Shown here piece by piece: positions 55,620 to 64,000 of a DNA stretch of 64,000 nt. The notes beneath the pieces are model-generated. The model saw only the letters and a program-made list of their open reading frames with translations. It searched no databases and was not told where the DNA came from. Position 1 is the first letter of the stretch. Every line of letters starts with the position of its first letter. The DNA is from Anastatus disparis (lineage: Eukaryota > Arthropoda > Insecta > Hymenoptera > Eupelmidae). A program made the translations under genes and the position numbers. The stretch is taken from NCBI GenBank assembly GCA_017163975.1, contig JAFFSR010000369.1, positions 4,046,001-4,110,000 of the forward strand. Direction: 5' to 3'.

Positions 55620-56338
55620 TTTCACATATCGTTTCCATAACACATGTACTACCACCCTTACGAATTTTAGCCCTTGCTTTTTCAATCAGTGAAATTCCTA
55701 CTGAATTATCAGTGGGGTAAAAAGACACTGAATGTTAAGTTGAATTTTTAATAATATTTCAGTGGAATAAAGGAGACATTGAAGATTCAGTAAACTTTTA
55801 CTGATTTTTCAGTAAAAAAAATTGAAAAAATTGAAAAAAAAATTGAAAAAAAAATTTTTTTTTAAATTTAGAAAATTATTCACTGAATCAAATAGTGAAA
55901 TTTTCACTGAAGTATATTTAGAGAGTAAATAATTTGTAGATTTAAATTAAACAAATAAAGAATTAAAAATAAGTAAGTATTAACTATCAAGAATAAATGA
56001 AGCTCAATAAAATTATTTTTCTTAAATTAAAAAAATGATTTTTTTCCTGACATTGAATAATTTTGTATATAAAAATATTCAATTGATTAACTTTTTTATT
56101 AATAATTTTCTTTTTTTACAAAACAAATCTCATGTTTTTGATTAAAAAAAAATAGTTTTATCTGATTTTCTTGTAGAAAAATAATTAATTTATTGGTTTT
56201 CTTCAGTATTTCTATATTATTTGATTTTTCTTGAATGAAAAAATTATTTCTTGCTAGAAAATAATTGTGCATAATGAATTGAGTTTAAATCAATTAATTA
56301 ATTGGCATATTTGTTTATTAGTTATTTAAGACAATATA
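55209..56338. repeat. Right arm of the long-distance inverted repeat
   Basis: Reverse complement of 23791-24859 with scattered changes and small indels (for example the poly-A expansions near 55800-55860). The arms are about 30 kb apart. Confidence 0.8.
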
Positions 56339-56453
56339 AAAAGAAGGTTGCAAATGTCTGCCTTACCTACATTTACTGAATTTTTACTGGAAACCTTGCA
56401 GAAATCTTACATGAAAGGTTTCTTGCAATGTTTCATGAAACTATTTAGAATTG

Positions 56454-56645
56454 TTAAGAGGATGCTGGATCGCTCTATCCTTTTCTAAATTAAAAATGAA
56501 GATTTTTGGTAAAACTAGTGATAATTAATAGAAATTAAGGATTGTCCGCAACTTGTATAGTAAAAAACAATATTTTGTCTGATGAGAGCAAATTAATTTT
56601 GTTGCTTTGTTTTCAAGAAAGGTTTGACATATTCAAAAAATCATT
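56454..56645. mobile_element. Half of a TTAA fold-back MITE (F1 subtype)
   Basis: It starts TTAAGAGGATGCTGGATCGC and follows the left arm of 14826-15233 to about 56645; no right arm follows. Confidence 0.65.
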
Positions 56646-56649
56646 AATC

Positions 56650-57110
56650 AGTTCGGACCAGAGAATATGATGTTTAAGTTATGTTCATGTTAATTAATAT
56701 TCTCAATCATAAAAAATTATCTATTCGTAAGTAAAAAACATGACTTTTGAAAGATACCAAGATGAAACAAAATTTTTCATAAATTAACGTATATTCAAAA
56801 AAAGCTAATTTTGATGCTAAAGAAATGGGTATGATTGAAAAAAATATTCAAAAACAATTAATTATTAAACAAAGAAGTATGATTGATTTATATAACAGAC
56901 AAAAGAAAACGTGCAATGATTCTATTACTATTATGAAAATAGATGACCAAACACCGTCTTACAATTCATTTGATCATACTAATATCATTATACAAATCCA
57001 ATATATATGGACAATTCTAAAAAATTTTGAAATTTGGACTTAAAAAAGAAATTTTTTCTGGTAACATGTTTTAAATATACAAGCAATATTTGACCCTGGT
57101 GATTCATTTT
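56650..57110. other. No gene seen
   Basis: AT-rich; the 72-codon frame at 56825-57043 has no recognisable product, though its Lys/Gln/Asn-rich reading could be a Helitron-type remnant. No support beyond composition. Confidence 0.35.
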
Positions 57111-57402
57111 ATTAAAGAGATGTAAAACGGACACTACACCTGTACTTATAGATATTAGCTTCCTTTCCATTTTATTGCTGAATTTCCAGAAAAGAAATGC
57201 ATTAGCTTGTAGTACGTACCATGATGATTATTCAGATAAATTTTCAAATAAATTCATTCATTAGTTTTTAAGATATTTGGATTCTTGTACAAAATTGAAA
57301 AATTTGAATAAATAATTTTGGAACCCAAAATTCTCAATAACTAACAAATGAATTTATTTAAAAATTTAACCGAAAAATCTTCATGGTACATACTACAAGC
57401 TA

Positions 57403-58549
57403 CCCTGGTAGAAAGTTGAGCATATTTTCAGTATACCATCCCGTATTTTATGGGCAGTCGCGATCATATGCTTTTAGATATCGCGATAAACCTCCATTAC
57501 TCTTAACGAATTATCGCGATGGTATCGGGAGAATATGGTCAATGTTGAATTATACTATATTCATAAACAGCATATTACAAAGTGTGAGTGAGCACGCATA
57601 TGGGAACACAGTTAGTGAGAAAGAGAAAGGCTGTTCACTCCTTGTTTCCTTTTCAGTTCCTAAACGGACAGTCTTACACTGTAAAAAAAATAGCAGAAAA
57701 TCACGTTGTTGGTCGACGATTTCAATGCGACCATGCACCGTCGAGGTTATTTAACTCCGTTCAACGGCGACATTTTAACGTGCTTTGCGTGATTTCACGT
57801 AAACTGAACACAAGATTTTTAGATTAAATCAGTTAGATTTTGCGCTTCAACAATGTTAATTAACATCGACGGTGCATGGTCGCATTGAAATCGTCGACCA
57901 ACGACGTGATTTCTCGCCATTTTCTTTTACAGTGTATTCTCTCACACTAAATTTACATATGCACTCGCTCACTCGCACTTCGCACTCACTGATTTTACAT
58001 GGATATTTTATTCATAATCATACTGTATATGTTCGCAAATAAATTTAAGTTATACAATAAAGAACAGAAAATGTTGACACTATTACAATAACAGTATATG
58101 CATCTTTAATAATTTTAAAGTTAAGTCAAGTCAATCTAACCTGCACATATAGTGATGAAGATAGATGCTTATAGAAGACGAAGCGTCGAGTGATGCGCGC
58201 GCAGCTAACATTCAGTATTCACAACTATAGGATATATTTTACGATTGTACAAACAGGCGCCATCGCGGGCAGCATGTATATATACAGATTCGCTTTCTAT
58301 AAACGATTTTAATTGCAAAATTATTTACAACTCATATGAATTGTAATAATGAATATTATAATATTTATAATTTATTTCGAATCAGAAGAAAAAAATTTTA
58401 ATTATTTTAGTGATTATATTTTATATCAACTCTGTAATCTTTAATATATTATCGTGTATTTATCGGTCACTTATCGCGACTGCGTAGCGACGAGATATAG
58501 CCAACAGTTAGTTATCTGAGCATATCTTATCCTTAATTTTCTACCAGGG
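57403..58549. mobile_element. 1.15 kb element with CCCTGGTAGAAA ends and TA duplication
   Basis: The ends CCCTGGTAGAAA and TTTTCTACCAGGG are flanked by TA (57401-57402, 58550-58551). The undisturbed left-arm counterpart near 57195 (aatgcattagcttgtag) shows the empty site. No transposase is seen. It itself contains a MITE at 57677-57934. Confidence 0.8.
57677..57934. mobile_element. 258 bp MITE with CACTGTAAAA ends and TA duplication
   Basis: The ends CACTGTAAAAAAA and TTTTCTTTTACAGTG are flanked by TA. Arms of about 90 bases include cgacgatttcaatgcgacc and its complement. The frames at 57383-57827 run across this repeat and are not genes. Confidence 0.8.
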
Positions 58550-58638
58550 TAATGCATTTTTTTATTGAAAATTTTGCAATAAAATGTAAAGATAGTGAAT
58601 ATTTATGAGTACAGGTGTAGTGTCCATTTTATATCCCC

Positions 58639-59027
58639 TTAAGAGGAGGTCACGTATCTCTGTCCTTTTCTAATCAAAGAAATGATTTTTTCACAAAAAT
58701 TAATAACTTTCTCAAAAAATGAAGAGAAAGCCGCATCTTGTATCAAAAAAAGCAATATTTTCTTTGATAAGAAAAAATTAATTTTATTGCTTCGTTTGCA
58801 AGAAAACCTTGAAAAACTAAATTGTCCACCCTAACCTCTATGATTTAAGTTTTTCAAGGTTTTCTTGAAAACGAAGCAATAAAATTAATTCTTTCTTATC
58901 AAAGAAAATATTGCTTTTTTTATTACGAGATGCGGCTTTCTCTTCATTTTTTGCTAAAGTTATTAGTTTCTGTAAAAAACTCAATTCTTTGATTAGAAAA
59001 GGACAGAGATACGTGACCTCCTCTTAA
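58639..59027. mobile_element. TTAA fold-back MITE, family F1, full length
   Basis: It starts TTAAGAGGAGGTCACGTATC and ends GATACGTGACCTCCTCTTAA; the arm ends are perfect complements. 389 bases, the same length as 4267-4655. It shares a TTAA with the F5 element. Confidence 0.9.
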
Positions 59028-59159
59028 CGAGTTTATATTAATAAAAAATCAATCGATAAAAATATGTTAAATATTAATAAATTGAATAAAACGAGTCGAA
59101 ATATTTTAAGTAAATAAATATTTTATTAAACAAGTAAACAAAATTTAATATTGCAACAG

Positions 59160-60205
59160 TATTTAAATCCAATAGATATCCATTATAAAAATGAAAAAAT
59201 GTTGGTGTTGAAATAATTTACAAAAATAAATATACAGGAAGGTTTGCAGATAATGGATTTGTTGTTCCTTATAATCCTTCCTTATTAATGAAATTTAATG
59301 CGAACATAAACGTAGAAGTATGTTTCATTATACACTGTATTAAGTATTTATTCAAATATTATTATAAAGGTCATCATTGTGCATACATCAGAATGCATAA
59401 ACCAAATGTCAATTTTTGACTAGGAAATAAAGAAACTGTTAAAAGTGATAATCGTGGAAAGTTAAATATGAATATGATACACTTAAACAATACCTAAATA
59501 CACGATATTTATGTTCACCTGAAGCAATGCATAGATTATTAGAATATTCTTTACATGTAATTTAACATACTATAGAACGATTAAGTGTTAATGAAGAAAA
59601 TTGAAAAAAAATGTATATTTCAGAGAAGGCAACAATAACAGCATTTTTTAAATTAAATCAAGAAGATACAAAGCACAAAATTACTTGAATACAGAAATAC
59701 CAAATTTTTATACATTTGACAAAAAACTAAAAAAGTGAATTGGAAGAAAAAAATAAGAAAACCAATACTTCGTAAAATGTATTTGAAAAATTCAAAAAAT
59801 CGACGTTATTTTATTAAATTACGTATTAAAGGAGCAACATCTTTTTAAGCTTTGCGTACTGTTGATAATGATTCATTTTATGAAGCAGCTAAAGCTGAAC
59901 AATTAATTAATGAAGATAAAGAAGGGAATAGATATTTGGAAAAAGCATCATCAACAGAATTCCCTTTTGCTCTTTGCGAATTGTTTGTTATTATTTGCGT
60001 TTTTCATAATGCTATCATTGCAAGAGATTTATATGAAAAATGCAAAGATAAGTTTTACTATCCTAAATACGAAAAAAATATAGGCGAAAACTTTGCATCA
60101 GACGTTATTGAAAATAATTTAGATATCAACGGATTTTCCTTAAACGATTTTAATTTACCTGTCATAAGCATATACATAGAAGAACATAATGATGAAACAA
60201 TATAA
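59160..60205 (+). pseudogene. Helitron protein, part between Rep and helicase
   Basis: Pieces in order: NGFVVPYNPSLLMKFNANINVEVC, CIKYLFKYYYKGHHCAY, YLCSPEAMHRLLEYS, then LRTVDNDSFYEAAKAEQLIN and PFALCELFVIICVFHN (59852-60205 is the longest frame). These match the region that follows the Rep domain in Helitron proteins and leads to the helicase. Several stops and frameshifts. Cut off from the helicase part by a MITE at 60225. Confidence 0.8.
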
Positions 60206-60224
60206 AATCATAATGAAAACATTC

Positions 60225-60370
60225 TTAACCTTCTGACAGCCGGCATTTTTCCTATTGAAAAAGTATAAATTTCTCGAAATTTTCCAAATAAATGTTTCTT
60301 AATTAATAGGTTATGTGGGCCGATCATGAAATGACGCCATATGGGGTCATCCCGGCTGTCAGAAGGTTAA
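60225..60370. mobile_element. TTAA fold-back MITE, family F6, 146 bp
   Basis: It starts TTAACCTTCTGACAGCCGG and ends CCCGGCTGTCAGAAGGTTAA. Short arms; TTAA on both sides. It sits within the Helitron coding remnant. Confidence 0.8.
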
Positions 60371-61770
60371 TGAATTAATATTAAAAACAATCTCTTCAAA
60401 AGAGAAATAAAGACAAATATTTGACTCCATTATAGAATGCTTAAACAGCTAAAGCAAAGAAAAATGTATTTTTATTGATAGATCAGGTGGAAGTGGGAAA
60501 AATTATTTACTTAACATTTCAATAACTTATTGCAAATATCACAATATACATTATTTATGTATGGCTTGGACCGGTATAACAGCTAATTCATTAGTCGATG
60601 GAAAAACAGTGCACACCATATTTAAACTACCGTTAAATATAACAGATAGTACAACATCTAATGTTAAGCCTAACTCTGCAAAAGGCAGAAAATGGAAACA
60701 CAAATAATCACTTGGGATAAAATATCCATGACTTCGAAATTTGCTGTTGAAGTAGTTGATCGTCTTTTTCAAGATTTATGTGATATAAACCAACCTTTCA
60801 GCGATAAAACTGTAATTGTGTCAGGAGATTTTAGACAAACATTACCAATTGTTCGACATGGAAGCCGTATAAACATTATTAAAAATTCATTTGAATTTAG
60901 ATAATTATGTAAAATTTTATGCATACGAATTTAGGTGAAAATCTGCTAACTTTAGATAATGATGATAATTTTAAACAATGGTTATTAAATAAAGAAGAAG
61001 GAAAATGATGTAATCTTTTTGAAGATGATAATGGACTAGGTACTATTCCTGATAATTTTATTATTAAAGAAAATCTTGTCGAAAAAATATTTGGAAATGC
61101 AATTAAAATAAACGATACAAATCTACCAGAGAAAGTTATTTTGGCTCCTAAAAATAATGACATTATTTAAATCAATAATGATGTTTTGAATATAATGGAA
61201 GGAGACTATGTTAAATATTTAAGTATTGATACAGCCGAAGATTATAACAAAGAAAATTTAAATATTATGTTATATACAGAATTTTTAAATAAGTCGATTC
61301 CTAATTGATTTTTGCTATATAAATTGCATTTAAAAGTAGGGGCTCATAATTCTTTTAAGAAATTTGAATGTCAGTGAGGGTCTTTTTAACAAAACAAGGT
61401 TAATAATAAAAAAAATTTTTCAAATGGAATTGGCAAATGGTAATAACAAAGATAAATTAGTTTTTATTCCAAGAACTAGTTCATTTCCATCTAAGAAAGA
61501 AATTCCCTTTAATATAACGAAAATGGTTTTCTATCAGATAAGGTTTTGCAATGTCTATTAATAAATTCCAAAGACAATTTTAGGAACGATTTGGTATCTG
61601 TTTGCCATCACCAGTTTTCAGTCATGGACGATTATACGTTGCTCTTTCAAGGATGAAATATATAAATAATTTGAAATTATTTTTAAGCAAAAATGCTATC
61701 GTTAAAGGGAATGCTAAAAATGATGAAAATACAATTTATACAAAAAACATTGTTTATAAAGTCACATTGT
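60371..61770 (+). pseudogene. Helitron PIF1-type helicase part
   Basis: Motifs in order: Walker A FIDRSGGSGKNYLL (60470-60510), DGKTVHTIFKLP, the Walker B-side ITWDKISMTSK, FSDKTVIVSGDFRQTLPIV (60810-60860), KVILAPKNNDII, GLFNKTRLIIKKIF and KDKLVFIPRTSSFPS, then FSHGRLYVALSR-like sequence near 61620-61655. This is the SF1B helicase of Helitrons, which unwinds the displaced strand. Frame changes and stops are frequent. It continues the fragment 59160-60205. Confidence 0.85.
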
Positions 61771-61784
61771 AAATTTAGATAAAT

Positions 61785-62360
61785 TCATGTGTTTGTGAGG
61801 TCGCTGAGTCCAAATCCATAGTCAAAATTATAATCATTACCTAAATATATATCAACTAACACTGGTTGCAGAAATGCTTGTATGGGATATGGGGACTCAT
61901 AAGAGGATGCGCTGTAGGATTGGTTGCATACGGGGATGCGTTGTTGAATCGACTGCATATGGGAACGCGCTTTTCTTTTGGTTAGAATTAAAAGGCAAAT
62001 GAAAGATTCGCAATAAATGAAAAGATGCAAATAAGCAGGACAGTGCCTGTTAAGAAAAAATAAGAAAAATAAACTCCACTGATAAATCCTATTAAAAATA
62101 AAAAGGTTGGATGAAACGCTTTGTTAATCGTAACAGCAAAAGTGATGTAGATATTGATGCGAGTATCATAATTAATTGTGAGAACGTACGTATAAAAATG
62201 TACATATATTAATATGTGAAAATTTTAATATGTAAAAATACATAAAAAAGAGGAAAATGGTAAAAGATCAGAATACGCAGAAAAAGGAAAAGGCAGCGTA
62301 ACACAAAAAATGAGAGATAGCGTAAGAAAAAAGAGGGCAAAAGTGACAAAAGGATGAAAG
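61785..62360. other. No gene seen
   Basis: A short direct repeat (atacggggatgcg / atatgggaacgcg, near 61929-61972) and nothing else of note. Confidence 0.4.
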
Positions 62361-62369
62361 GGGAGAGTG

Positions 62370-62480
62370 AGATTTGATTTGATTTGTTTGATTTGACAAT
62401 TTTATTAATGATGGAGTAATAAGGAGCCTATATGATTCAACAAGTACACAAAAATACAATAAATAAACATAATATAAACG
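62370..62480 (-). mobile_element. LINE-like 3' end with (CAAAT)n tail
   Basis: On the - strand, ctccttattactccatc, ATTAATAAAATTG and then repeats of caaat/caaaca. This is the same 3' end plan as other LINEs in the window, but from a different family. No coding part is visible. Confidence 0.5.
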
Positions 62481-62693
62481 AATGTAATTAAATCAAAAAC
62501 CGAAAATCTCAAAATTGAATGACAGTGAATAAAAATAAAAATGAAGTTATATATAGTTGTTATTAGGAAATTTTAAATATTACTTGAAAAACTAGATTGA
62601 GATATCTTGCTCCTAACGTTGCTTGGTTTTTTTGTGACATTTATAAAGAACATATTTTATTTTTTTATTATTTAAATTTTAAAGTATCTATTT

Positions 62694-62920
62694 TCATGAT
62701 ATACATATACACATATATGTATGTGTATGTGTATGTGCAAGTGTATATATAAGTTTAAATGTATGTGTGTCTGTGTATATGTGTATGTGCATGTGTGTAT
62801 GTCGATAGATATATATGTAAGTGTATCTGTGTAAGTGCAAGCATGTGTGTATAAGTGTGTGTATGTTAAAGCGTGTGAATAAGTAAGTGTACATGTGTTA
62901 ATGCTTACATATAATTACGT
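62694..62920. repeat. Imperfect (GTAT/GTGT)n microsatellite
   Basis: Mixed gtatgt, gtgtat and gtgtgt units for about 220 bases. Confidence 0.8.
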
Positions 62921-63077
62921 ATGCGCAAATTTGTATATCTAAGTAATAAATTTTATATGTGTATGTGTATATGTATAAAAATGGCTATTTTAATTACAAC
63001 TAACTTATGCATATTATAAAATGCGCTAATCCGAAGAACCGGAGAAACGAAAAAAAGGTGATTTCACTTTAATGTAA

Positions 63078-63200
63078 GGGGTCGTTCACAAATTACGTAA
63101 CACCGTGAGGGGGGGGGGAGTTTACTTAAATGTTATGCTGGATTATAGGAGTCACAGATACGTGTTACGAAACATTAAAAAAAGATTTTTCAATATAAAA
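63078..63200. other. Possible single transposon end (ggggtcgttcacaaattacg)
   Basis: A motif of the type ggggtcgttcacaaattacgtaac followed by a G run. Related phrases begin dispersed DNA repeats in many animals, but I see only one end here. Confidence 0.35.
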
Positions 63201-63623
63201 TTTAATTAGTTCTCAACAAAGCGTAATACCAACTTCATTTTGGTACGTGTACGTGCACACTTCGTAATGTAACTAAGCCGCGCTTTTTCATAAACTTTTA
63301 CGTTCTATAGCGTTAATGATATTTATAAAAGCTTTTACTTTCATGAACTTATTTTTATGGGAAAAATAAATTCAATATTATATTGAATTAAGGGTTTGAG
63401 TTTTCAGGAAATGAAATTTTCAAATTGTTTATGAATAAGTACACTGAGAAAAAAGATTTCTTGAAACAAGGAGAAACTCCAATGTGATCTGATTGTTTTG
63501 ATGAAAAATTAAATTTTTCAGATGTAAGTAACTAAATGTTTAAATCAAATCCGTGTGATTTTTGTTTCAAACATTAAAATATCATCGTTCGAAACGAATC
63601 GATTGAAAATCTTTTTATACTCT

Positions 63624-64000
63624 TTAAGAGCAGGCCGGAGCAGATTCGATACCGACCGAGAATCGAAAATCTGTTGTTTGATTTTCTCCTACTATACGTA
63701 ATGGAATACATTTAAATTTTAAATACATTCACGAAATTTATTTCTCTATTGCGCTTGACAAAAATAATTTAGGAAAATTTAAAAAAATTTAAAATTTTAT
63801 ACTACAGCTGTTTATTAAACTGTAGGTACTGTTACTTTTTGTTTAAAATATGGTGAAATTTATGAAAAAAACGTCTATTATACAATCATGTATGTACAAA
63901 AAATTGCGCTCGATAACAATTTCTTTTGAAAACAGTCACGGTTAGAAATATTAACAGACACGTCTGTTAAAAACTGTTTACAGACAAAAATGTCTGTTAC
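63624..64000. mobile_element. Possible TTAA element, left end only
   Basis: TTAAGAGCAGGCCGGAGCAG resembles the left ends of the other TTAA families (TTAAGAG...). No right end is seen before the window stops. Confidence 0.35.

Larger units (their letters stand above)
57112..58642. mobile_element. TTAA MITE, family F5, enlarged by nested insertions
   Basis: It starts TTAAAGAGATGTAAAACGGA and ends TTTTATATCCCCTTAA, with ctacacctgtact and agtacaggtgtag in the arms. The right arm is split by 57403-58549. Its right TTAA (58639-58642) is also the left TTAA of the next element. Confidence 0.8.

Noticed and set aside
57383..57827. Overlapping frames of 123 and 79 codons
   Set aside because: They cross the boundary of a nested MITE (57677) and have no domain; the region is explained by two nested transposons.

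Overview
This is an AT-rich eukaryotic window made almost entirely of mobile DNA, most of it decayed. I see no ordinary single-copy host gene, no rRNA, no CRISPR array and no bacterial-style operon. The mix fits an insect: a Gypsy LTR element, several LINEs of one Jockey/CR1-like group, Helitron remains, a tRNA-derived SINE, many fold-back MITEs and long (CT)n and (AT)n tracts. A hymenopteran is possible, but nothing here proves it.

Layout. 1-2230 is the N-terminal part of a Helitron protein (- strand). 2600-7800 holds MITEs, a 5'-truncated LINE with a SINE inside it, and AT-rich sequence. 7821-13068 is one DNA transposon with long terminal inverted repeats, a broken DDE-like transposase gene and a second 1.7 kb transposon nested in its right arm. 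13570-23200 is a swarm of palindromic elements bounded by TTAA, several joined end to end or nested, plus two tandem-repeat tracts. 23791-24859 and 55209-56338 are the arms of an inverted repeat about 30 kb apart; both carry the same LTR-like module in the same target. 24448-33050 (- strand) is the most interesting part: Gypsy gag-pol, followed in the same orientation by a vaccinia-related-kinase-like gene, then a 594-codon gene with RRM-like, F-box-like and leucine-rich parts, then a polypurine-like tract and an LTR-like sequence. 34450-46110 and 49236-54980 hold LINE copies, several of them rearranged. 46161-47795 contains a roughly 165 bp satellite. 48151-48825 is a Harbinger-like fold-back. 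56454-59027 is a nested and chained MITE cluster. 59160-61770 is the C-terminal (PIF1 helicase) half of a Helitron (+ strand) with a TTAA MITE inside it. The last 2 kb is simple repeats and partial MITE ends.

How the parts relate. Elements sit inside one another, so relative ages can be read from the nesting, and empty sites for several insertions lie in this same window. Those empty sites support target duplications of TTAA, TTA, AATT and ACAT. The LINEs share a 3' end plan (hairpin, AATAAA-like signal, short tandem repeat) and mostly abut (CT)n, which suggests microsatellite targeting. The candidate new system is a Gypsy-type element carrying a protein kinase and an F-box/LRR-like protein downstream of integrase. 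Every coding region shown here is interrupted, so these are probably inactive copies.
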